A stretch of DNA of 39,978 bases from Halomonas sp. 707D7 (GTDB lineage: Bacteria; Pseudomonadota; Gammaproteobacteria; Pseudomonadales; Halomonadaceae): positions 1-39,978 of the forward strand of contig NZ_JAMZBC010000011.1 in assembly GCF_024158715.1 (NCBI RefSeq), in the 5' to 3' direction. The notes under the pieces were generated by a model. That model saw nothing but the letters and a program-made list of their open reading frames with translations, was not told the origin of the DNA and did not search any database. Within the stretch, counting starts at the first letter, position 1. Each line of letters begins with the position of its first letter. Positions 16,605-24,510 of this stretch are shown here, piece by piece. Made by a program: the position numbers and the translations under genes.

Positions 16605-18038
16605 ATGAGTCAGCATCAAGCGTTAATCGACCGCGACCGCAAGGTCACCTTTCACGCCTCGACCCACCTCAGGGACTTCGCCCACGGCGACGCCCCGGGT
16701 CGCGTGATCACCGGCGGTAAAGGCATCCACATCGTCGACAAGGACGGGCGCGAGTTCATCGACGGCTTCGCCGGGCTCTACTGCGTGAACATCGGCTACG
16801 GGCGCACCGAGATCGCCGAGGCGATCTACAAGCAGGCGCTGGAACTCTCCTACTACCACACCTACGTGGGCCACGCCAACGAGCCGCAGATCGAGCTTTC
16901 CGAGCGCATCGTCAAGGCCGCCGGCATGAACATGTCGAAGGTCTACTACGGCATGTCGGGCAGTGATGCCAACGAGACCCAGCTCAAGATCGTGCGCTAC
17001 TACAATAACGTCTTGGGCCGGCCGCAGAAGAAGAAGGTGATCTCGCGCATGCGCGGCTACCACGGCTCCGGCATCGCGTCGGGTTCGCTCACCGGGCTCA
17101 AGGCGTTCCACGACCATTTCGACCTGCCGATCGACACCATTCGCCATACCGAGGCGCCGCACTATTATCTGCGCAGCGCCGAGCAGCACGGCATGACCGA
17201 GCCGGAATTCTCCGCGTTCTGCGCCGAGAAGCTCGAGGCGATGATCCTGGAGGAGGGCCCGGACACCGTGGCCGCCTTCATCGGCGAACCGGTACTCGGC
17301 ACCGGCGGCATCGTGCCGCCGCCGGAGGGCTACTGGCAAGCGATCCAGGCGGTCCTCAAGAAGTACGATGTGCTGTTGATCGCCGATGAAGTGGTGTGCG
17401 GCTTCGGGCGCACCGGGGCGGCCTTCGGCAGCCACTACTACGGCATCGAGCCGGACCTGGTCACCATCGCCAAGGGCCTCACCAGCGCCTACCAGCCACT
17501 CTCCGGGGTGATCGTCGGCGACAAGGTGTGGAAGGTGCTCGAAGCCGGCACCGGCGAGTTCGGCCCGATCGGCCACGGCTGGACCTACTCCGGCCACGCG
17601 CTGGGCTGCGCGGCGGGGCTCGCCAATCTCGACATCATCGAGCGCGAGAACCTGGTGGGCAACGCCGCGGAAACCGGCAGCTACTTCCAGACCCAACTGA
17701 AGAAGACCTTCGAGGGTCATCCGCTCCTGGGCGACGTGCGCGGCGTGGGCCTGATGGCCGCGCTCGAGTTCTCGCCGGAGGCGAAAGAGCGCCTGCACTT
17801 CGACCCGGCGCTGAAGGTCGGCCCGCGGGTCGCTGCGGCGGCCCTCGAGGAGAACCTGATCGCCCGGGCCATGCCCCAGGGTGACATCCTCGGCTTCGCG
17901 CCGCCTTTGACCATCAACCGCGAGGAGGTGGACGAGGTGATCAGTCGAGCCAAGCGCGCCGTCGACCGCGTCACCGACGAGCTGACCCGCTCGGGAGACC
18001 TCAAGACCGGCGCGCAGGAGGCGGCGTTCACCGTCTGA
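16605..18038 (+). CDS. doeD: L-2,4-diaminobutyrate transaminase of ectoine catabolism (DoeD)
   Basis: DoeD is a class III PLP aminotransferase that converts L-2,4-diaminobutyrate to aspartate 4-semialdehyde. In the 477-residue protein, GMSGSDANET (116-125) contacts the cofactor phosphate, YHG (152-154) stacks on PLP, Asp261 (LIADEVVCGFGRTG) binds the pyridine nitrogen, and Lys290 (TIAKGLTSAY) forms the Schiff base. The start is ATG 16605 with AAGG 6 nt upstream. A good intrinsic terminator follows the gene, so doeC-doeD form a second unit separate from doeABX. Close relatives are omega-aminotransferases; the substrate is assigned by gene neighbourhood. Confidence 0.92.
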   Translation: MSQHQALIDRDRKVTFHASTHLRDFAHGDAPGRVITGGKGIHIVDKDGREFIDGFAGLYCVNIGYGRTEIAEAIYKQALELSYYHTYVGHANEPQIELSERIVKAAGMNMSKVYYGMSGSDANETQLKIVRYYNNVLGRPQKKKVISRMRGYHGSGIASGSLTGLKAFHDHFDLPIDTIRHTEAPHYYLRSAEQHGMTEPEFSAFCAEKLEAMILEEGPDTVAAFIGEPVLGTGGIVPPPEGYWQAIQAVLKKYDVLLIADEVVCGFGRTGAAFGSHYYGIEPDLVTIAKGLTSAYQPLSGVIVGDKVWKVLEAGTGEFGPIGHGWTYSGHALGCAAGLANLDIIERENLVGNAAETGSYFQTQLKKTFEGHPLLGDVRGVGLMAALEFSPEAKERLHFDPALKVGPRVAAAALEENLIARAMPQGDILGFAPPLTINREEVDEVISRAKRAVDRVTDELTRSGDLKTGAQEAAFTV

Positions 18039-18055
18039 CCCGGCGCCCGATCCAG

Positions 18056-18088
18056 ACGCCGCTGCCTCGCAGCGGCGTTCTTGTTTTG
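18056..18088 (+). terminator. Intrinsic terminator after doeD
   Basis: A 10-bp perfect stem (ACGCCGCTGC, loop CTC, GCAGCGGCGT) is followed by TCTTGTTTT, 17 bp after the doeD stop. This is a classical rho-independent terminator. Confidence 0.9.
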
Positions 18089-18139
18089 CGCCGGGCAGGC
18101 TACGCTTAGTCTGAACGATCCACTTCAAGGAGGTGCATC

Positions 18140-18817
18140 ATGCAACCGGTACTGGCCTTCGACGTCTACGGCACGCTGATCGATACCCAGGGCGTGGTCG
18201 ACGAGCTCGAGCGGCGCCTCGAGGCCCCGGCAAGAGCCCAGGAGTTCGCCCGGCGCTGGCGCGAGAAGCAGCTCGAGTACAGCTTTCGCTTCGGCCTGAT
18301 GGGGGCCTACGTGAGCTTCGCCGAATGCACCGAGAAGGCGCTGGTATTCACCGACCGCGCGCTGCAGACCGGGCTTTCCGACAACGACTGCGATCACCTG
18401 ATGTCGGCCTACGCCGAGCTTCCCGCCTTTGACGATGCGCTCGCCGCGCTCGACCGACTCAAGAGCGCCGGGTTTCGCTGCGTGGCGTTCTCCAGCGGCA
18501 CGCAGGAGGCGATGGGTGAGTTACTGGGGCGTGCCGGTGCGGCGCGCTACATGGACGAGCTGGTCAGCGTCGACGAGATCAAGCGCTTCAAGCCCGACCC
18601 GGCAGTGTACGCTTACCTGCGCACTCGGCTCGACAGCCGCCCGGAGCATACCTGGCTTATCTCCAGCAACCCGTTCGACGTGATCGGGGCCAAGCAGGCG
18701 GGTCTCAAGAGCGCCTGGGTGCGCCGGCGCTCGGATGCGCCCTTCGACCCCTGGGGAATCGAGCCGGACATGACCGTGCCCGACCTGCAGGCGTTCGCCG
18801 AACGCATGATGGGCTGA
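18140..18817 (+). CDS. HAD hydrolase, L-2-haloacid dehalogenase type
   Basis: A 225-residue HAD-superfamily protein. Its residues fit the L-2-haloacid dehalogenase set: nucleophile Asp8 (FDVYGTLID), Thr12, Arg41 (RRWREKQLEY), Ser118/Ser119 (FSSGTQ), Lys151 (RFKPDPAVY), Tyr157, and Ser175-Asn177-Asp180 (ISSNPFDVIGAK). These are the positions known as essential in Pseudomonas L-DEX YL, at nearly identical numbers. The likely reaction is hydrolytic loss of halide from short L-2-haloacids, but many family members have other substrates. The ribosome-binding site AAGGAGG is excellent. It follows the doeD terminator, so it likely has its own promoter. Confidence 0.85.
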   Translation: MQPVLAFDVYGTLIDTQGVVDELERRLEAPARAQEFARRWREKQLEYSFRFGLMGAYVSFAECTEKALVFTDRALQTGLSDNDCDHLMSAYAELPAFDDALAALDRLKSAGFRCVAFSSGTQEAMGELLGRAGAARYMDELVSVDEIKRFKPDPAVYAYLRTRLDSRPEHTWLISSNPFDVIGAKQAGLKSAWVRRRSDAPFDPWGIEPDMTVPDLQAFAERMMG

Positions 18818-18843
18818 GAGGGCGACCCTTTCGAGGATCGCGG

Positions 18844-18872
18844 TTGACAAGCCGTAGCGCCCCTCCTATAAA
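18844..18872 (+). promoter_or_regulatory. Near-consensus sigma70 promoter for the DUF21-CBS gene
   Basis: TTGACA (18844-18849), a 17-bp spacer, and TATAAA (18867-18872): a perfect -35 and a 5/6 -10 at optimal spacing. The expected start leaves a leader of about 20 nt before ATG 18902. It is the clearest promoter in the window. Confidence 0.85.
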
Positions 18873-18901
18873 CACGCAATGTCCCCCACACTCAGGCTCC
18901 C

Positions 18902-19936
18902 ATGTTCCTGCTGATCGTTACCGCGACGCTTGCCATTGCCCTGTCGTTTCTGTGCTCCATTCTCGAAGCGGCGCTTCTCTCCATCACCCCGAGCTACATC
19001 GCCAGGCTCAAGGACGAGCATCCTCGGCTGCACGCCTCCCTCGACCGGCTCAAGACCCATATCGACCGGCCGCTGGCGGCGATTCTCACCCTCAATACCA
19101 TCGCCCACACGGTCGGGGCGACCGCCGTCGGCGCCCAGGCGGCGACGGTGTTCGGCGACACCTCCATCGCCGTCGTCTCGGCGGTGATGACGCTTCTGAT
19201 CCTGGTGCTCTCGGAGATCATTCCCAAGACCATCGGCGCCACTTACTGGAAGAGTATCGCGCCGTATCTACCGCGCCTTCTGAAGCCGATGATCATCGCG
19301 CTTCTGCCGTTCATCTGGCTGTCGGAGCAGATCACGCGGCGCCTGGGTCGCGCCGAGCACGACGTGGACCTGCGCGACGAGATCAAGGTGCTGGCGCGCA
19401 CCGGTCTCGAGCAGCGCGTGCTGGATGAAGACGAGTCGCGCACCATCGTCAACGTGCTCAACCTGCACGAAATCAAGGTTTCCGGGGCCATGACGCCGCG
19501 CACGGTGTGCGTGACGGTGGCGCCGAACATGACCGTGGCCGAGTTCGATGCCCGTCACGGCAAGGCATCGTTCACCCGCTTTCCGGTGATGGACGGTGGC
19601 GAGCAGCCTTTCGGCTACGTGCACAAGGCGGATGTCTATCACGCCGACGACGAGCGGACCATGCGCGATCTGATGCATCCGATCGGCCGGGTGGACGTGG
19701 CAGAGAACGTCGAGCGGGTATTCGTCGACATGCTCAAGGATCACCTGCACATGCGCGTGGTGTTCGACGATCACGGCACGTTCGTCGGTCTCATCACCCT
19801 GGAGGACATTCTCGAGACCCTGTTGGGCCGGGATATCGTCGACGAGACCGATAGCGTGGTGAACCTGCGCCATCACGCCAAGCAGCGTTGGCTTTCACGC
19901 ATCAAACGCGATGAAAAGGGCGCTCCGGAAAGCTAG
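18902..19936 (+). CDS. DUF21/CNNM membrane protein with CBS pair (CorC/CorB-like), short form
   Basis: A 344-residue membrane protein. Residues ~1-150 are the DUF21 (CNNM) transmembrane domain, including LNTIAHTVGATAVG and VLSEIIPKTIGATYW, the conserved family motif. Residues ~190-320 are a CBS pair (VSGAMTPRTVCVTV, then HGTFVGLITLEDILETLLG). Family members are linked to Mg2+/divalent cation efflux and older literature calls them hemolysin-like. The usual C-terminal CorC_HlyC transporter-associated domain is absent, as the protein ends ~25 residues after the second CBS motif. It has a strong promoter but a poor Shine-Dalgarno. Confidence 0.85.
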   Translation: MFLLIVTATLAIALSFLCSILEAALLSITPSYIARLKDEHPRLHASLDRLKTHIDRPLAAILTLNTIAHTVGATAVGAQAATVFGDTSIAVVSAVMTLLILVLSEIIPKTIGATYWKSIAPYLPRLLKPMIIALLPFIWLSEQITRRLGRAEHDVDLRDEIKVLARTGLEQRVLDEDESRTIVNVLNLHEIKVSGAMTPRTVCVTVAPNMTVAEFDARHGKASFTRFPVMDGGEQPFGYVHKADVYHADDERTMRDLMHPIGRVDVAENVERVFVDMLKDHLHMRVVFDDHGTFVGLITLEDILETLLGRDIVDETDSVVNLRHHAKQRWLSRIKRDEKGAPES

Positions 19937-20052
19937 GCGGCGCGTTGGAACGAGGAGAGGACGCGCAGTGTCTTAGCACCGAATGTTCTATAGTGAATTG
20001 CATAAAGGTGGTTTAAGGTATTAAAAATTCGATCACCCGAGAAGGAGGCACC

Positions 20053-20703
20053 ATGTCACTACGTATCAACGCGGTCGTTCCCGATTTCGAGGCCAACACC
20101 AGCCAGGGCAGCATTCGTTTCCACGACTGGATCGGCGATAGCTGGGCGATCCTGTTCTCGCACCCGAAGGACTTCACCCCGGTGTGCACCACCGAGTTCG
20201 GCGCCGTGGCCAAGCTCGGCGAGGAGTGGAAAAAACGGGGGACCAAGGTGATCGGCGTCTCCGTGGATGGCGTCGAGGATCACAAGCGCTGGGCCGGCGA
20301 CATCGAAACCTACAGCGAAAGCGTCGTCGACTTTCCGATCATTGCCGACGAAGGCCTCGAGGTTTCCAAGCTCTTCGACATGCTGCCGGAAGACGCCTAC
20401 CTGCCCGATGGCCGCACGCCAGCGGACAGCGCCACGGTGCGTTCGGTGTTCATCATCGGCCCGGACAAGCAGTTGAAGCTCTCCATGACCTATCCGATGA
20501 CCGTGGGGCGCAACTTCGCCGAGATCCTGCGGGCGCTGGATGCGCTGCAAGCCACCGTCAAGCACGGTATCGCAACGCCAGCGGACTGGACCGTGGGCCA
20601 GGACGTGATCATTCCGCCGAGCGTATCCAACGAGGACGCCAAGGCGAAGTTCGGTGAATTCGACGCAGTGTTGCCTTACCTGCGCAAGACCAAGTTGAAG
20701 TGA
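20053..20703 (+). CDS. 1-Cys peroxiredoxin (Prx6 type)
   Basis: A 216-residue thiol peroxidase. The peroxidatic Cys45 sits in HPKDFTPVCTTE, and no other cysteine is present, so it is a 1-Cys enzyme needing an outside reductant. The catalytic Arg is in ATVRSVFIIGP near residue 129, and the long C-terminal dimerisation arm typical of Prx6 is present (TPADWTVGQDVIIPP). It reduces hydrogen peroxide and organic peroxides in the cytoplasm. Start ATG 20053 has GAAGGAGG 5 nt upstream. The upstream 116 bp are AT-rich near 19981-20030, but no well-spaced promoter or OxyR site is evident. It ends at a strong terminator shared with the convergent receptor gene. Confidence 0.93.
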   Translation: MSLRINAVVPDFEANTSQGSIRFHDWIGDSWAILFSHPKDFTPVCTTEFGAVAKLGEEWKKRGTKVIGVSVDGVEDHKRWAGDIETYSESVVDFPIIADEGLEVSKLFDMLPEDAYLPDGRTPADSATVRSVFIIGPDKQLKLSMTYPMTVGRNFAEILRALDALQATVKHGIATPADWTVGQDVIIPPSVSNEDAKAKFGEFDAVLPYLRKTKLK

Positions 20704-20733
20704 GCCTCGGCGCCTCGGCGCTTGCGATACTCG

Positions 20734-20760
20734 AAAGGCGGCCTGCGGGCCGCCTTTTTC
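20734..20760. terminator. Bidirectional intrinsic terminator
   Basis: AAAGGCGGCC (20734-20743), loop TGCG, GGCCGCCTTT (20748-20757), then TT. The A and T tracts on both flanks make it work in both directions, ending the peroxiredoxin transcript on plus and the PAS-MCP transcript on minus. Confidence 0.9.
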
Positions 20761-20771
20761 GTGAGGCGCGA

Positions 20772-22040
20772 TCAGGCGGACTGAAGGGCGAGCTGGTCCA
20801 CCGAGTCGGATACTCCCCGGGCGCCGGTGAGGATCTCGTTGACGATGGTCTCGATCTCGCCGACGCTCGTCTGGTTGTGCCTGCCCTGTTCGACCACCTG
20901 GGAAACGGCGAGGCTGGTGCGCTCGACCAGCTCGCTGTTCTCCTTGAGCACCCGGGTGATCTCCGTGACCGCCTCGCTCGAGCCCCGGGCCAGCTGGCGA
21001 ACCTCGTGGGCGACAACGGCGAACCCGCGCCCCTGTTCGCCGGCCCGCGCTGCCTCGACCGCCGCGTTGAGCGATAGAAGGTTGGTCTGGTTGGCGATCC
21101 TGGCGATCGACTCGGTGATGGCGTTGATCGTCTGGGCCTGCTTGTTGAGCGCCGTCATCAGCGCCTGGGCGTCCTCCAGGGTCTTGGAGGCCTGCCGCGA
21201 CTCCTCGAGCACCCGGTGCAGATGCGTCAGGCCGTTCTGGGCGATCTGCTCGGTCTGGCTCGAGGTGCTCTGGGCGGTCAATACCGCGCGCTTGGCGGCC
21301 TCGTTCTCCTCGACGGCGCGGGTGATGTCGGTGGCGAACTTGACGACCTTGGTCACCCGGCCCTGGTCATCGAATACCGGGTTGTAGGTCGCCTCGAGCC
21401 AGACGCTATGGCCCTCACCGTGCAGGCGCTCGAACTTGCCCTGCTTGAACTGGCCGCTGGCGAGCGCGCTCCAGAACTGGTCGAGCTGGGGCACGAAGTC
21501 GACGGTACAGAACATGCGGTGGTGGCGACCGGCAATTGCTTCGCTCTTGTAGCCCATGGTGCGCTCGAAGTTGGCGTTGGCGCTCAGGATGGTGCCGTCG
21601 GGGGCGAACTCGATCACCGCCATGGAGCTGTCCAGGGCCTTGAGAACGGCGCTGTGGCTCTGGGCCGACGCGTGCTGCCTGGAGATGTCGCTGGCGATCT
21701 TGACGATGCTCACGACCTTGCGACGGCGGTTCCTGACCGGCAGGTAGATCGCCTCGAGCCACACGTCCTCGCCACTGGCGCTGATGCGCCGAAAGCTCCC
21801 CTGCTGCGGCTCACCGCCGGCCAGGGCCGCCCAGAAGCGCTGGTAGTCGGGAGACGCCACCTCTTCCGGCGTGCAGAACAGGCTGTGGTGCCGGCCCGCG
21901 ATCTCTTCGAGGGTGTAGCCCATCGTCTCGAGAAAGAGCGGACTTGCTTCTTGAATCAGGCCATCCGGCGAAAAGTGGATGCTGGCGGTATGCTGCTGAA
22001 GGGCAAGGGGCAGGGCGGCATGCTTCATGAACGTGAGCAT
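20772..22040 (-). CDS. Soluble PAS-PAS-MCP chemoreceptor, BdlA-like
   Basis: A 422-residue cytoplasmic receptor with no transmembrane segment or HAMP. PAS1 spans ~15-125 and PAS2 ~132-245; both carry the same signature (AGRHHSLFC at 48-56 and AGRHHRMFC at 170-178). The C-terminal half is a short methyl-accepting signalling domain with the conserved hairpin tip [20 protein letters not shown] (316-334) and [13 protein letters not shown]. No CheR-tethering pentapeptide is at the C-terminus. The architecture and length match BdlA of Pseudomonas aeruginosa (biofilm dispersion). Start ATG 22040; an internal ATG at 22028 is possible, and neither has a good Shine-Dalgarno. No che genes are nearby. 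Confidence 0.88.
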   Translation of the reverse strand: MLTFMKHAALPLALQQHTASIHFSPDGLIQEASPLFLETMGYTLEEIAGRHHSLFCTPEEVASPDYQRFWAALAGGEPQQGSFRRISASGEDVWLEAIYLPVRNRRRKVVSIVKIASDISRQHASAQSHSAVLKALDSSMAVIEFAPDGTILSANANFERTMGYKSEAIAGRHHRMFCTVDFVPQLDQFWSALASGQFKQGKFERLHGEGHSVWLEATYNPVFDDQGRVTKVVKFATDITRAVEENEAAKRAVLTAQSTSSQTEQIAQNGLTHLHRVLEESRQASKTLEDAQALMTALNKQAQTINAITESIARIANQTNLLSLNAAVEAARAGEQGRGFAVVAHEVRQLARGSSEAVTEITRVLKENSELVERTSLAVSQVVEQGRHNQTSVGEIETIVNEILTGARGVSDSVDQLALQSA

Positions 22041-22543
22041 AGGGCGTTCTCGTCAAGTATCGCGGTTGTACAATGGTAGTACGCTTTGTTTCGATGTAGC
22101 CAGTCTTTTGTATAGCTTTTGTATTGGTTTTCTCGTGCCTGGCAAGATCGCCGGTACAGTGAAAAGAGGGGGCTCAATGGCCGACGTGATGAATCATGGT
22201 ATGAAACGTTGCATCATTGACCACCAGGTCAGGTTTGTCCAATAGAGGTTGACTTCTTCATGAATAGAGGTTGACTAAGCGTAGGTGCCAGCTGTCGCCT
22301 GCTTTAGTATACTCCTGCTCCTGGGCAGGCGCGTTCCACGCTCCTGCGATACGATCCATTCCAATGACAGCGATTCCTGCATGTTCCTTGTCTGCACGTG
22401 GATGATGACTCCACCCTAGCATCTCGCCTCGTTCGTGATTCTTACCATCGCTTGCACCGCGATGTCGGGCACTCGTGCCCGCAGCCCGCGCGATGGACTT
22501 CTGCGGCTATGCAACTAGCCCGGTTCTACGACAAGGTAACGAT
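22041..22543. other. 503-bp non-coding region with direct repeat and palindrome
   Basis: No convincing gene. It contains a perfect 14-bp direct repeat AATAGAGGTTGACT at 22241-22254 and 22263-22276 (22-bp period, two helical turns), each ending in a -35-like TTGACT. A palindrome CGGGCAC-TC-GTGCCCG lies at 22466-22481, 62 bp before sulP, and a TAGTATACT stretch at 22305-22313. Composition is more AT-rich on the left (22080-22280) than in neighbouring genes. It should hold divergent promoters for the receptor and sulP; an unannotated small RNA cannot be excluded. Confidence 0.55.
22241..22276 (+). repeat. Two-copy 14-bp direct repeat
   Basis: AATAGAGGTTGACT occurs twice at 22241 and 22263, with 8 bp between copies. 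The 22-bp period puts both on the same helix face, as expected for a cooperative regulator site or duplicated promoter elements. Confidence 0.8.
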
Positions 22544-24034
22544 ATGACACTTTTCAGCCGCCAAGAGTGGTTTTCGAACGTTCGGGGTGACGTACTCTCG
22601 GGTCTCGTGGTGGCGCTTGCGCTGATTCCCGAGGCGATCGCCTTCTCGATCATCGCCGGCGTCGACCCCAAGGTCGGACTCTACGCCTCGTTCTGCATCG
22701 CGGTGATCATCGCCTTCACCGGCGGGCGCCCGGGCATGATCTCGGCGGCCACCGGCGCCATGGCGCTTCTGATGGTGACGCTGGTGCGCGAGCATGGCCT
22801 CGAGTACCTGTTCGCCGCGACCCTTCTGACCGGGGCGCTGCAGATAGCGGCGGGCTATCTCAAGCTCGCCGACCTGATGCGCTTCGTGTCGCGCTCGGTG
22901 GTGACCGGCTTCGTCAACGCGCTGGCGATCCTGATCTTCATGGCGCAACTGCCGGAGCTCACCGACGTCACCTGGCACGTCTACGCCATGACCGCCGCCG
23001 GGCTCGGCATCATCTACCTGTTTCCTTACCTGCCGCTGATCGGCAAGTCGCTGCCGTCGCCCTTGGTCTGCATCGTGGTACTGACCCTCGTCTATCTCGT
23101 GAGCGGCATGGAGATTCGCACCGTCGGCGACATGGGCGAGTTGCCCGATACGCTGCCGGTGTTCCTGTGGCCGGACGTCCCCTTGAACCTCGAAACGCTC
23201 ATGATCATCTTCCCTTACGCGATCATGCTCTGCGTGGTCGGCCTGCTCGAGTCGATGATGACCGCGACCATCGTCGATGACCTGACCGATACGCCAAGCG
23301 ACAAGCATCGCGAGTGCAGGGGGCAGGGCATCGCCAACATCGGGGCTGGCCTGATGGGCGGCATGGCGGGCTGCGCGATGATCGGCCAGTCGGTGATCAA
23401 CATCAAGTCCGGCGGGCGCACGCGGCTCTCCACGCTGATCGCCGGGAGCGTGCTGCTGCTGATGGTGGTGTTCCTGTCCGAGTGGGTATCGCGGATCCCG
23501 ATGGCGGCGCTGGTAGCGGTGATGATCATGGTCTCGATCGGCACCTTCGACTGGGCCTCGATCCGTGATCTCAGGAAACACCCCTTGAGCACCAACGTCG
23601 TCATGCTGGCGACCGTGGCCGTCACCGTCGGCACCCACAATCTGGCCCTGGGCGTGTTCGTCGGCGTGCTCCTGGCGGCGCTGTTCTTCGCCAACAAGGT
23701 GGGCAACGTTCTGCATCTTGGCTCTACCGAACGCCATGCCGGGCGCGAGCGCGAGTATCGGGTCGTCGGCCAGGTCTTCTTCGCCTCCTCCGAGCGCTTC
23801 ATGGCGGCGTTCGATTTCAAGGAGCGTCTCGACCGGGTGATCATCGATCTCTCCCGGGCGCACTTCTGGGACATGACCGCCGTGCAGACCCTCGACCGGG
23901 TGATGATCAAGTTTCGCCGCGAGGGGACCGACGTGGAACTGGTCGGGCTGAGCGAGGCAAGCGCTACGGTGGTCGACCGCTACACGGTGCACAACGACCC
24001 GCAGGCGGTCGATAGGCTGATGAACGGCCACTGA
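22544..24034 (+). CDS. SulP-family anion transporter with STAS domain
   Basis: A 496-residue inner-membrane transporter of the SulP/SLC26 family, moving sulfate, bicarbonate or other anions, likely with Na+ or H+. The start is ATG 22544 with AAGG 7 nt upstream; the open frame begins earlier but that part is not family-like. The N-terminal signature [20 protein letters not shown] and the [14 protein letters not shown] loop are typical, followed by ~10 hydrophobic segments to ~residue 405. A C-terminal STAS domain spans ~420-490 ([24 protein letters not shown]). The substrate cannot be told from sequence, and there is no cys or carbonic anhydrase gene adjacent. Confidence 0.9.
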   Translation: MTLFSRQEWFSNVRGDVLSGLVVALALIPEAIAFSIIAGVDPKVGLYASFCIAVIIAFTGGRPGMISAATGAMALLMVTLVREHGLEYLFAATLLTGALQIAAGYLKLADLMRFVSRSVVTGFVNALAILIFMAQLPELTDVTWHVYAMTAAGLGIIYLFPYLPLIGKSLPSPLVCIVVLTLVYLVSGMEIRTVGDMGELPDTLPVFLWPDVPLNLETLMIIFPYAIMLCVVGLLESMMTATIVDDLTDTPSDKHRECRGQGIANIGAGLMGGMAGCAMIGQSVINIKSGGRTRLSTLIAGSVLLLMVVFLSEWVSRIPMAALVAVMIMVSIGTFDWASIRDLRKHPLSTNVVMLATVAVTVGTHNLALGVFVGVLLAALFFANKVGNVLHLGSTERHAGREREYRVVGQVFFASSERFMAAFDFKERLDRVIIDLSRAHFWDMTAVQTLDRVMIKFRREGTDVELVGLSEASATVVDRYTVHNDPQAVDRLMNGH

Positions 24035-24050
24035 GAGAAAGGTCTGCACG

Positions 24051-24087
24051 ATCGCGCGCATCGTTGTCACCACCGATGACGCGCGAT
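24051..24087. terminator. Hairpin between convergent sulP and fluC genes
   Basis: Left arm ATCGCGCGCATCG (24051-24063), 10-nt loop, right arm 24074-24087: 13 paired bases with one bulged A at 24079. It lies 17 bp after sulP and 37 bp from the fluC stop. It lacks a T tract, so it may block exonucleases or collide transcripts rather than terminate alone. Confidence 0.5.
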
Positions 24088-24123
24088 GCTCGGAAAGCGC
24101 CGCTGAGCGATACTGATCCCGTG

Positions 24124-24510
24124 CTAGTCGCCCGCCCGGGCGAGCCGCACGCCGAGCCACGCTCCCCCCAGCCACAGGGCCAGGCTGAGCAGGGCATAGA
24201 GCGCGGCGAGCCCTGGCTGGGCACGCAGCAGATGAACGGTTTCCAGCCCGAACAGCGAAAAGGTGGTGAAGCCCGCGCAGAACCCCGGCACCAGCAGCGG
24301 TTGCAGGCGCGCCCACAGGGTTTGCGGGCGCCGGGAGGCGTGCGTTGCGAGCCAGCCGATCAGGAACGACCCCAGGGCATTGACGCATAGCGTCGCCCAC
24401 GGTAGCGCACTGCCCGCCACCGCCAGCACCCACAGCGATACCGCGTAGCGACAAAGGCTGCCCGCTGCCGTGCCGAGGCCGACCGCGAGGCAGGTACGCG
24501 CGCCGCTCAT
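24124..24510 (-). CDS. Fluoride channel FluC/CrcB, second copy of tandem pair
   Basis: A 128-residue four-helix membrane protein of the FluC (CrcB) family, which exports fluoride passively. It has GLGTAAGSLCRYAVSLWV, TLCVNALGSFLIG (conserved Asn) and GFCAGFTTFSLFGLE (the family GxxGxxTTFS-type motif carrying the pore Phe/Thr). Start ATG 24510 overlaps the stop of the upstream copy by 4 bp (ATGA). Two different 128-residue FluC proteins in tandem suggest an obligate or preferred heterodimeric channel, as in the paired genes of Gram-positives. The pair-partner motif differs (GGYTTVSSLSLQ upstream). Confidence 0.9.
   Translation of the reverse strand: MSGARTCLAVGLGTAAGSLCRYAVSLWVLAVAGSALPWATLCVNALGSFLIGWLATHASRRPQTLWARLQPLLVPGFCAGFTTFSLFGLETVHLLRAQPGLAALYALLSLALWLGGAWLGVRLARAGD

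Noticed and set aside
15040-18128. Long minus-strand frames opposite doeC and doeD (426 and 501 codons)
   Set aside because: Composition is shadow-like and no motif is present. The plus strand encodes complete ALDH and aminotransferase proteins.
22027-22245. Possible 72-residue ORF at the left of the sulP upstream gap
   Set aside because: It overlaps the receptor start on the other strand, lacks a ribosome-binding site and has no family pattern.
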